NCBI RefSeq assembly: GCF_021699195.1
Contig: NZ_SSXE01000067.1
Coordinates: forward strand, 31,571 to 95,570
DNA: 64,000 nt
Source of the DNA: Nonomuraea sp. MG754425
Lineage (GTDB): Bacteria > Actinomycetota > Actinomycetes > Streptosporangiales > Streptosporangiaceae
Direction of reading: 5' to 3'
The notes under the pieces were generated by a model, which had not been told where the DNA came from, searched no databases, and saw only the letters and a list, made by a program, of their open reading frames with translations. Made by a program: the position numbers and the translations under genes. How positions within the stretch are numbered: the stretch's first letter is position 1; every line of letters starts with the position of its first letter. Shown in pieces: positions 33,725 to 41,900 of this stretch.

Positions 33725-34618
33725 ATGAACTGGAGGTACCGGGCCAACGCGACACTTGAGGGCCTGACGGGATACACGCTGACGCGCAAGCTGCACAAGG
33801 AGCCGCCCAAGACGCCTCCGCCGCCGAAGGAGCCGCTGGAGCTGCAGCGGCTGCCCGGCGACAAGGTCCGCCCGCCCGTCGATCCCGAGCACGACCGGCT
33901 GCTGCGCGAGCCGGTCTTCCTGCTGTCGTCCGTGCGGTCCGGCTCCACGCTGCTGCGCGTCATGCTCAACAGCCACTCCCAGGTGCACTCGCCGATCGAG
34001 ACGCACTTCCGGCGGATGGGCGTGAGCCTCGGCACCGACCCCGTACGCCAGGCCATGGAGCTGCTCGGCCACACCCACAGCGACATCGAGCACCTCGTCT
34101 GGGACCGGCTGCTGCACCGCGAGCTGACCCGCAGCGGCAAACCGGTCCTGTGCGAGAAGACGCCCAGCAACGTCTTCGCCTGGCGGCGCATCGCGACCTG
34201 CTGGCCGGACGCGCGCTTCGTCTTCCTGCTGCGCCACCCGATGTCGATCGTGCAGTCGTGGCACGAGGCCGACCCGGTCAAGCGCCCCATGACCGAGGCC
34301 GTGCCGCGCACGCTCAGCTACATGACCTACCTGGAGGAGGCGCGCACCCACCTGGAGGGGCTGACCGTGCGCTACGAGGAGCTGACCGCCGACCCCGAGG
34401 GCCAGCTCCGCCGGATCTGCCTGTTCCTGGGCATCGAGTTCGAGCCGATCATGCTGGACTACGGCAAGAAGGACCACGGTGGCTTCGTCAAGGGCATCGG
34501 CGACTGGCGGGACAAGATCCGCACCGGCACCGTCGTGGCCGGCCGTCCGCTGCCCTCTCCCGAGGAGATCCCCGCTGAGCTGCACGACATCTGCCGGACG
34601 TGGGAGTATCTCCGCTGA
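33725..34618 (+). CDS. Sulfotransferase-family protein
   Basis: 297 residues. The PAPS 5'-phosphosulfate loop is VFLLSSVRSGSTLLRVML (about residues 64-81) and the 3'-phosphate site is FVFLLRHPMSIVQS. The family transfers sulfate from PAPS to an acceptor; the acceptor is unknown. The N-terminal proline-rich stretch (PPKTPPPPKEP) is variable. It lies just upstream of a sulfatase gene, an unusual pairing of opposite activities. Confidence 0.85.
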   Translation: MNWRYRANATLEGLTGYTLTRKLHKEPPKTPPPPKEPLELQRLPGDKVRPPVDPEHDRLLREPVFLLSSVRSGSTLLRVMLNSHSQVHSPIETHFRRMGVSLGTDPVRQAMELLGHTHSDIEHLVWDRLLHRELTRSGKPVLCEKTPSNVFAWRRIATCWPDARFVFLLRHPMSIVQSWHEADPVKRPMTEAVPRTLSYMTYLEEARTHLEGLTVRYEELTADPEGQLRRICLFLGIEFEPIMLDYGKKDHGGFVKGIGDWRDKIRTGTVVAGRPLPSPEEIPAELHDICRTWEYLR

Positions 34619-34642
34619 CGGCGGCGGGCCCCGCCGGTTGCG

Positions 34643-34657
34643 ACTCTGTGACAGAGT
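34643..34657 (+). promoter_or_regulatory. Perfect palindrome ACTCTGT-G-ACAGAGT upstream of the sulfatase
   Basis: A 15-base perfect inverted repeat 40 bases before the sulfatase ATG and 25 bases after the sulfotransferase stop. There is no T-run after it, so an operator is more likely than a terminator. A GC-rich CGGCGGG-C-CCCGCCG repeat just before it (34622-34636) may be the sulfotransferase terminator. Confidence 0.45.
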
Positions 34658-34696
34658 TCGCCTGCGATTTGCCCGCCATTCGCCCGAGGCTCCGAT

Positions 34697-36364
34697 ATGT
34701 TGCCGTTCGTGATCAACGGGCCTTCGCGCCGGGCTTTACTCGCCGGTACTCTCTCCGGCCTCACCCTGCCCGCGGCAGTGTCGTCAGCACTGCCCGCGGG
34801 CGCCGAGGCCGCCGCGCGCCGCGGCAGCATCCCCTCGCGGCCGAACATCCTGCTCATCCTCGCCGACGACCTGGGATGGGGTGAGATCGGCAGCAACGGG
34901 CAGCGGTTGATCCACACCCCGAACCTCGACCGGCTGGCGGCCGAGGGGGTGCAGTTCAAGGCCGCCTACTCGGGGGCGCCGCTCTGCGCGCCCTCCCGCT
35001 GCTCCCTGCTGACCGGGCTGCACGCCGGGCACAGCACCGTCCGGGACAACCCCGAGGGCGGGCCGCAGCTCGCGCTCTCCGAGGCGGACCTGACCTTCGC
35101 CGAACTGCTGCAACTGTCCGGCTACCGGACGGCCTGCATCGGCAAGTGGGGCTTCGGCCCCGAGCGGACCGACCAGCCCTCCCACCCGAACGTGCGCGGC
35201 TTCGACGAGTTCTTCGGCTACATCTCGCACAAGCACGCCCACCAGTACTTCCCCAAGTACCTGTGGCACAACGGGCAGAAGGTGCAGCTCGGCGGCACCA
35301 AGTACGCGCCCCACCTGTTCCGGCAGCGGGCCGTCGAGTTCATGAAGGCCGACAGCGACAAGCCGTTCCTGCTGTACTTCGCCACGAACCTGCCGCACTC
35401 GCCCAGCGTCATCGCGGGCGACGCCGGCGAGTACGAGAACAAGCCCTGGACCGGTCCGAACCGCCGCCACGCCGCCCAGGTGGCCCGGCTGGACACCGAC
35501 GTCGCCGCACTCGTCAGGACGCTGCGCGACGCGGGCCTGGCGAAGGACACCCTCGTGCTGTTCACCAGCGACAACGGCCCCCACCGGGAGAAGGGCGTGA
35601 CGCCCTGGCTGTTCGACTCCAACGGCCCCTACCGGGCCGACAAGCGCGACGTGTACGAGGGCGGCATCCGCGTGCCGCTGATCGCCTGGTCGCCGGGGCT
35701 GCGCCCGCGGGTGGAGCGGCAGCCGGTGGCGTTCTGGGACGTCCTGCCCACGCTGGCGGACCTGGCCGAGACGCCCGTCCCCGCCAACCTCGACGGCCTG
35801 TCCTTCCGCGGCCTGCTCACCGGTGAGGGCGCGCCCAAGCACCACCACCTGGTGTGGAACCGCCCGCGCAAGGCCCAGGCCATCCGCCGGGGCCGGTGGA
35901 AGGTGGTCAGGTTCTCCCCGCACATCGCAGGCGCCGGGCCGCAGGGCCGGATCGAGCTGTACGACCTGACCGACGATCCGGGCGAGCGCCGCGACCAGGC
36001 CGCCGCCCGGCCCGCCATCACCCGGCAACTGGTGGAGTTGCTCGACCGCTCGATCGGGACCGACCCCCGTATCCCGTACGGGCTGCGCACCGAGGTGAGC
36101 GGCGACCAGGTCGTGGTGACCCTGCACAACGGCTCCGCCACACCCTGGACCAAGGTCGAGCTCGGCCTCGACGGCAAACGCCGCAGGCGGGCCCGGACGG
36201 TCGCCCGCGTGGAGCCGGGCATGGCCATCTCGGTCGGTTTCCCCGCGCCGGACGGCGGCCGGGTCGTCGCGCGGGCCGACTTCACCTCCGGTGGTCGCGC
36301 GCACGTCTTCCGCCGGGAGCACACGGGCGGCGCGGCGCCGATCACGCTGACGGGCACCGGCTGA
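34697..36364 (+). CDS. Tat-exported sulfatase
   Basis: 555 residues. The formylglycine signature C-x-P-S-R is at Cys97 (LCAPSRCSLLTG). Metal ligands begin at ILADDLGWGEIGSNG, and TACIGKWGFGPE and LFTSDNGPH supply the other active-site residues of type-I sulfatases. The N-terminus has a twin-arginine signal, SRRALLAGTLSGLTLP, so the folded enzyme is exported. Activity needs a formylglycine-generating enzyme, not seen here. The C-terminal about 90 residues form an extra beta domain. Codon 14 is the rare TTA. CGAGG seven bases upstream supports the start. Confidence 0.92.
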   Translation: MLPFVINGPSRRALLAGTLSGLTLPAAVSSALPAGAEAAARRGSIPSRPNILLILADDLGWGEIGSNGQRLIHTPNLDRLAAEGVQFKAAYSGAPLCAPSRCSLLTGLHAGHSTVRDNPEGGPQLALSEADLTFAELLQLSGYRTACIGKWGFGPERTDQPSHPNVRGFDEFFGYISHKHAHQYFPKYLWHNGQKVQLGGTKYAPHLFRQRAVEFMKADSDKPFLLYFATNLPHSPSVIAGDAGEYENKPWTGPNRRHAAQVARLDTDVAALVRTLRDAGLAKDTLVLFTSDNGPHREKGVTPWLFDSNGPYRADKRDVYEGGIRVPLIAWSPGLRPRVERQPVAFWDVLPTLADLAETPVPANLDGLSFRGLLTGEGAPKHHHLVWNRPRKAQAIRRGRWKVVRFSPHIAGAGPQGRIELYDLTDDPGERRDQAAARPAITRQLVELLDRSIGTDPRIPYGLRTEVSGDQVVVTLHNGSATPWTKVELGLDGKRRRRARTVARVEPGMAISVGFPAPDGGRVVARADFTSGGRAHVFRREHTGGAAPITLTGTG

Positions 36365-36383
36365 CGGCGCGGCGGGGGTCACG

Positions 36384-36860
36384 ACCAGCGAATACGTCCG
36401 GCTGTCGTCCACGAAAGGCATCAAGATCCACTACACGGGGGGCAAGGTGCCCGCCGACCTCGCCGACGCCGGCAACCACGATCGCTGCGTCGACCTGGTC
36501 CAGGACATCCAGCGCATGCACATGGCGGGAGGCCGCGGCGAGAAGTACATCGACGTGGGCTACAACATGGTGTGCTGCCCCCACCGCGAGACCTTCATGG
36601 GCCGCGGCCCCCACGCCCTGCCGGCCGCCAACGGCGCGGGCCTCAACTCCGGCCACTACGCGGTGCTCGCCCTGGTCGGCAGCTCCGGGCTGACGGAGCC
36701 GAACGACGACCTGCTCAACGCCCTGGTGGACGCCATCGAGTACCTGCGCGAGCACGGCGACGCCGGCCACGAGGTCAAGGGGCACCGCGACGGCTACGAC
36801 ACCTCCTGCCCCGGCGACCCCCTCTACCACTGGGTACGCGCCGGGGCCGAACGCCCCTGA
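36384..36860 (+). pseudogene. N-terminally truncated PGRP/N-acetylmuramoyl-L-alanine amidase
   Basis: Peptidoglycan recognition protein / amidase_2 fold that cleaves the MurNAc-L-Ala bond. Similarity begins at SEYVRLSSTKGIKIHYTGG (from about 36384), with the first zinc His in IHYTGG, then CPHRETFMGRGPHALPAANG, and the closing GHRDGYDTSCPGD, which has the second His and the Cys. The frame is closed upstream by a TGA at 36348-36350 and the only conventional start is the GTG at 36447, downstream of the first zinc His. The N-terminus, including any signal or cell-wall module, is missing. It begins right after the sulfatase stop. Confidence 0.65.
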
Positions 36861-36873
36861 CCGGCCGCGCCCC

Positions 36874-37410
36874 TCAGGTCAGGCGGCCGACGTGGGCCAG
36901 CGCCTGCTTCAGCAGCGCACCCTGCCCGCCGGACATCTCCTCCTGCACCATCGGCGAGGCCGCCTCCTCGGGCGTGAACCACACCAGGTCGAGCGCGTCC
37001 TGGCGGGGCCGGCAGTCACCGGCCACCGGCACGATGTAGGCCAGCGAGACGGCGTGCTGGCGCGGGTCGTGATAGGGCGTGACGCCGGGCGTGGGGAAGT
37101 ACTCGGCGACGGTGAAAGGCTGCGGGGAGACGGGGATGCGCGGCAGCGCCACCGGGCCGAGATCCTTCTCCAGATGCCGCAGCAGGGCGTCGCGGACCCG
37201 CTCGTGCAGGAGCACCCGCCCCGAGACCAGCGCCCGGCTGACCGTGCCGTCAGGCAGCATGCGCAGCAGCAGCCCGACGTGGGTGACCACGCCGGTGTCA
37301 TCGACGCGCACGGGCACGGCGTCGATGTAGAGGATCGGCATCCGGCCCCGCACCGACTCGAGTTCTTCCGGTGCGAGCCAAGCAGGCGTGGTTTCGGTCT
37401 TTTCGGTCAT
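36874..37410 (-). CDS. DUF4916 / NUDIX-like hydrolase
   Basis: 178 residues resembling the actinobacterial DUF4916 group, a degenerate NUDIX fold: WLAPEELESVRGRMPILYIDAVPVRV at the start, RALVSGRVLLHERVRDALLRHLEKDLGP in the middle (position of the NUDIX helix) and PYHDPRQHAVSLAYIVPV. The canonical GX5EX7REUXEEXGU box is altered, so hydrolase activity is uncertain. The ATG overlaps the stop of the 45-residue gene upstream (ATGA), which ties it to the formate dehydrogenase operon. Confidence 0.8.
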   Translation of the reverse strand: MTEKTETTPAWLAPEELESVRGRMPILYIDAVPVRVDDTGVVTHVGLLLRMLPDGTVSRALVSGRVLLHERVRDALLRHLEKDLGPVALPRIPVSPQPFTVAEYFPTPGVTPYHDPRQHAVSLAYIVPVAGDCRPRQDALDLVWFTPEEAASPMVQEEMSGGQGALLKQALAHVGRLT

Positions 37411-37544
37411 CTGCTGATCGTACGGCGCGGGAGGTCAGCGGTGTGCCAGAGTCCGTCAGGACGCGTCCGCCCGGCCGCCCAGGACGTCGCGCAGACGAAC
37501 AGCACGATGCCGGCGAACGGCAGGTAGCCGGCGAACTTCCTCAT
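37407..37544 (-). CDS. 45-residue single-helix membrane microprotein
   Basis: Starts MRKFAGYLPFAGIVLFVCAT, with one membrane helix, followed by a basic tail ending DLPRRTISR. It overlaps the nrfD stop by 4 bases (ATGA) and its own stop overlaps the DUF4916 start by 4 bases (ATGA), so translation would be coupled on both sides. The chain of overlaps is the main evidence that this short frame is real. No homologue is recognised. A role in the membrane part of the formate dehydrogenase is a guess. Confidence 0.5.
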   Translation of the reverse strand: MRKFAGYLPFAGIVLFVCATSWAAGRTRPDGLWHTADLPRRTISR

Positions 37545-38191
37545 GTGAGATCACGCTCCGCTCTCGCCTTGGCCAGCCGCCTGCGCTGCGGCTGGACGGT
37601 GTGCCGGGGATCGCCGGCCGACTCCATCCCGGCCTGGAAGATCCCGAACCTGGTGCACGCCGACCCCGCCAGCAGCGCGGCGCCCGCCGCCACGGCCGCG
37701 ATCCGGCTGCGCCGCCCCACGGTGGCCCCGGTCAGCGCGCCCGCCAGCGACAGCGCCTCGCCCAGCCGCAGCAGCCGGCTGCGCCTGAGCGGCTCGGCCA
37801 GCGGCCCCAGCCGCCGCTCCATCCGGGCGGCGGCCACGCACTCCACGGCCGCGCCCAGCAGCGCCGCCCGCCGCGCGGGAGCCGCCTCGGACAGCGGCGC
37901 GGCCAGCAGGCCGAGCCCGCCCGCCGCCGCCACCGCCGACCCGGCGAACAGGAACGGCATCTCGCGATAGCCCTCGTGCCAGACCGGCACGGCCGTGTCG
38001 CAGATCAGCGCCGCCGTGTACGTCGCCACCGCCGGCCCGGTGAGCGCGGCCCCCAGCGTGGCGGCCCGGCCCAGAGCGGGCGACAGCCCCGCCACGTCCA
38101 CGACCGCCGCCGTGACGGCCTGCGGGCCGTACGCGCTGAGGATCCACGTGCCGACGCTCATCGGCGAGGTCACCTTGAACACCCGCAACAT
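37541..38191 (-). pseudogene. nrfD: NrfD/PsrC-type membrane subunit, N-terminal part deleted
   Basis: Quinone-linked membrane anchor of formate dehydrogenase and related molybdoenzymes. From ATG 38191 the product is 216 residues (MLRVFKVTSPMSVGTWILSA...). Similarity continues upstream in the same frame to about 38266 (WWAGALGGSLYALIHDLGRP) without a start codon. Normal NrfD proteins have about 300 or more residues and 8 helices; roughly the first 90-100 residues are missing. The lost part coincides with the fdhB 3' deletion, so a single event removed both. It might still be translated from the internal ATG. Confidence 0.7.
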
Positions 38192-38984
38192 GTTGAGGAA
38201 GCGCTCGGGCCGGCCCAGGTCGTGGATCAGCGCGTACAGCGAGCCGCCCAGCGCGCCCGCCCACCACCGGATCGGGCGGCAGGCCGTACACCTCGGGCTC
38301 GTCCAGCAGCAGGAAGAACGCGCCGGTGCCGCCCACGCCGTCGCCGGGGTCGTGGCCGTACAGGCGGGCGGAGTCGTTCCCGGCCGCGCGCACCTGCTCC
38401 AGCCGCCGCTCGGCGCGCTCGCGCAACTCGTCCAGGTCGCCGAACTGGATGGAGTCGGTCGGGCACGTCTTGGCGCACGCGGGCTCCTGCCCGGCGCCCA
38501 GCCGGTCGTAGCACATCGTGCACTTGGCCGCCGTGCCGCTCGACTCCCGCTTGCCGATCACCCCGAACGGGCACGCCGGCACGCAGTAGCCGCAGCCGTT
38601 GCAGATGTCCTGCTGCACCACGACCGTGCCGAACTCGGTGCGGAACAGCGACCCCGTCGGGCACACGTCGAGGCAGGCCGCGTGCGTGCAGTGCTTGCAC
38701 ACGTCGGAGGCCATCAGCCAGCGGAAGTCCATGTCGCCGACCCCGGGCTCCTGGTGACCCAGCGGCCGGCGCTGCTCGACGAACGCCACGTGCCGCCACG
38801 TGTCGGCGCTCAGCGACATGGTGTTGTCGTACGACCAGCCGGTGAAGTTCAGGCCGTCCTCGGGGACCTGGTTCCACTCCTTGCACGCCACCTCGCACGC
38901 CTTGCAGCCGATGCAGATGCTGGTGTCGGTGAAGAAGCCCACCCGGCGGCTCTCGTCGAGCCGCTCGTCCAGGTCGAAGGCCAT
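37551..38984 (-). CDS. fdhB: Formate dehydrogenase iron-sulfur subunit, C-terminus replaced by frame-shifted run-on
   Basis: Electron-transfer subunit with four [4Fe-4S] clusters. Residues 1-240 are normal: CIGCKACEVACKEWN, CKHCTHAACLDVCPTGSLF, CNGCGYCVPACPFGVIG and CTMCYDRL...CAKTCPT. The usual end of the soluble domain (LLLDEPEVYGLPPDPVV) is reached near 38268. There the frame crosses into nrfD out of phase, giving an unrelated 240-residue Arg/Gly/Ala-rich tail to a stop at 37551. The C-terminal membrane helix is lost. The ATG shares its A with the fdhA stop (TGATG). Confidence 0.8.
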   Translation of the reverse strand: MAFDLDERLDESRRVGFFTDTSICIGCKACEVACKEWNQVPEDGLNFTGWSYDNTMSLSADTWRHVAFVEQRRPLGHQEPGVGDMDFRWLMASDVCKHCTHAACLDVCPTGSLFRTEFGTVVVQQDICNGCGYCVPACPFGVIGKRESSGTAAKCTMCYDRLGAGQEPACAKTCPTDSIQFGDLDELRERAERRLEQVRAAGNDSARLYGHDPGDGVGGTGAFFLLLDEPEVYGLPPDPVVGGRAGRLAVRADPRPGPARALPQHVAGVQGDLADERRHVDPQRVRPAGRHGGGRGRGGAVARSGPGRHAGGRAHRAGGGDVHGGADLRHGRAGLARGLSRDAVPVRRVGGGGGGRARPAGRAAVRGGSRAAGGAAGRGRGVRGRRPDGAAAGAAGRAAQAQPAAAAGRGAVAGGRADRGHRGAAQPDRGRGGGRRAAGGVGVHQVRDLPGRDGVGRRSPAHRPAAAQAAGQGESGA

Positions 38985-41900
38985 CACGGCTCCATTCCGG
39001 TGTCGGCGCCCACCCCGGCGCGCCGCCGGTAGGACCTGACCAGCTCCGGCAGCGCCGGGCCGCGCGGCCGGCGTCCCGGGCGGATGTCCGCCGACAGCGC
39101 CTTGACCTCCTGGATGTGCGCGTTGGGGTCCAGCGAGATCGCCGACAGCTCGTTGGCCGCATCGCCCCTGGCCAGCCCGTTCGGGCCGAAGTGGAACGGC
39201 AGCCCGATCTGGTGCAGCACCCGCCCGTCGAGATGCAGCGACGGCATCCGGTCGGTGACCAGCACCCTGGCCTCGATGGCGTTGCGCGCGGTGACGATCG
39301 TGGCCCAGCCGCCGTGCACCAGCCCCCGCTCGGCCGCCAGCTCCGGCGATACCTCGCAGAACAGCTCCGGCTGCAACTCGGCCAGGTACGGCGTGAACCG
39401 GCTCATCCCGCCCGCCGTGAAGTGCTCCGTCAGCCGGTACGTCGTCACCACGTACGGGTAGACCGACGCGCCCGGCTCGTCCCCGCTCGGCTGGTAGCGG
39501 TTGTCCTCGTGCGGATACACCTTGCGCGCCGGGTTGCGCTGCCGCCCGTACAGCGGGTTGGCCACCGGTGAGTCCTGCGGCTCGTAGTGCGTGGGCAGCG
39601 GGCCGTCCACCACCCCGGCGGGGGCGAACAGCCAGCCCTTGCCGTCGGCCTGCATGATGAACGGGTCGATGCCCGACAGCGCGTCCATGCCCTGCGCGTC
39701 GGGGTCGGGGCGGTAGCCGGGGCTCTTGCCGGCCTCGAAGTCGGGCACGTCGTGGCCCGTCCACCGCTCGTTGTCGGCGTCCCACCAGACCAGCCGCTTG
39801 CGTTCGCTCCACGGGGTGCCGTCGGGCCGGGCCGAGGCCCGGTTGTACAGGATGCGCCGGTTCGCCGGCCACGCCCACGCCCACTCGGCGGCGATCCAGT
39901 CCTGCTCGGAGGCGGGCTTGCGGCGGGCGGCCTGGTTGACGCCGTCGGCGCGCACGCCGCAGTAGATCCAGCAGCCGCAGGTCGTGGAGCCGTCGGCCTT
40001 GAGCGACTGGTAGCCGGACATCGGGCGGCCCTGCGCGTCCCAGCCGTTGATCTCGGCCAGCACCGCCTCGGCCGACGGCTCGGCCGTCTCGCCGCTCACC
40101 GGATAGTCCCAGGTCAGGTTGAGCACGGGCGCGTCGGCCGGGTCCTGCGAGCCGGCCAGCTTCGCGCGGACGATGCGGCCCAGGTGGTACATGAACCACA
40201 GGTCGCTGCGGGCGTCGCCGCTCGGCTCGACCGCCTGGTGGTGCCACTGCAGCAGCCGGTTGGTGTTGGTGAAGCTGCCGTTCTTCTCCGTGTGGCTGGC
40301 CGCGGGCAGGAAGAACACCTCGGTGCGGATGTCGGCGGTGCGCAGCTCGCCGGTCTCGATCTCCGGGCCGTCCTTCCACCAGGTGGCGCTCTCGATCAGG
40401 TTGAAGTCGCGCACCACCAGCCAGTCGAGGTTGGCCATGCCGAGCCGCTGCATCCTGGCGTTGGCCGAGCCGACCGCCGGGTTCTCGCCGAGCAGCAGGT
40501 AGCCCTTGCAGGTGCCGTCGAGCTGCGCCAGCACCGTGTCGTACGTGCTGTGCGAGCCCGTCAGCCGGGGCAGCCAGCCGAAGCGGTAGTCGTTGTCCGG
40601 CTGCGCCGCCTCGCCCCACCACGCCTTGAGCATGCTGACCAGGTAGGCGGGCATGTTGGACCAGTAGCCCTTGTGCGGCGCGTCGCACAGCAGGAAGTCG
40701 CGCAGCCGCTCGTTCTCGTGCGCGTACGGCATCGGGATGTAGCCGGGCAGCAGGTTGAACAGCGTCGGGATGTCACTGGAGCCCTGGATGCTGGCGTGCC
40801 CGCGCAACGCCTGGATGCCGCCGCCGGGGCGGCCGATGTTGCCCAGCAGCAGTTGCAGGATGCTCGCCGCGCGGACGAACTGGGAGCCGTCGCTGTGCTG
40901 GGTCCAGCCGACCGCGTACACGAACTCCGCGGTCCTGTCGGGCCCGGAGTTGTCCGTCAGGTGGCGGCAGACCTCCTCGAACAGGTGCCGCGGCACCCCG
41001 CACACCCGCTCGACCATCTCCGGCGTGTAGCGCGCGAAGTGGCGGCGCAGCACCTGCAGCACGCAGCGGGGGTGGCGCAGCGTCTCGTCCCGCTCCGGCC
41101 GGCCGTCGAGCGGGGCGCCGGTGCCGCCGTGCACCTCGCCGCGGCCGGGCGGCATGTCGCGCGGCCAGTGCCCCTCGTGGCACTGGTCGCGATCGCCCGA
41201 CGTGGGCACCGCCGTCATGCCCTCGTACTGCCAGGTCTCCCGGTCGTAGGTGCGCTCCTCCTGGTCGAAGCCGGAGAAGAGGCCGTCGAGGTCCTCGGCG
41301 TCGCGGTAGTCCTCGCGCAGGATCGAGGCCGCGTTGGTGTAGTTGAGCACGTACTCGTGGAAGTACAGCTCGTTCTCCAGCACGTGGTTGATGATCGCGC
41401 CGAGGAAGGCCACGTCGGAACCGGCGCGGATGGGCACGTGCAGGTCGGCCACCGCGCTCGTCCGGGTGAAGCGCGGATCCACGTGGATGATCACCGCGCC
41501 GCGCGCCTTGGCCTCCATCACCCACTGGAAGCCCACCGGGTGGGCCTCGGCGAAGTTGGAGCCCTGGATGACCACGCAGTCGGAGTGCTGCAGGTCCTGC
41601 ATGAACGTGGTCGCGCCGCCCCGCCCGAACGACGCGCCCAGCCCCACCACGGTCGAGCTGTGGCAGACGCGCGCCTGGTTCTCGATCTGCACCACGCCCA
41701 GCGCCGTCAGCAGCTTCTTGATGAGGTAGTTCTCCTCGTTGTCCAGCGTGGCGCCCCCCAGGCTCGCGATGCCCATGGTGCGGGCGGTGCGCCGGCCGTC
41801 GTGCTCCTGCTCCCACGTCTCGCGCCGGGTCGCGAGGATCCGGTCGGCGATCATGTCCATGGCCGTGGCCAGGTCGAGCCGCTCCCAGTCGGCCGCGCCC

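Noticed and set aside
41663..41665. Selenocysteine codon in fdhA
   Set aside because: The codon is TGC (Cys), and no in-frame TGA occurs within the homologous region.
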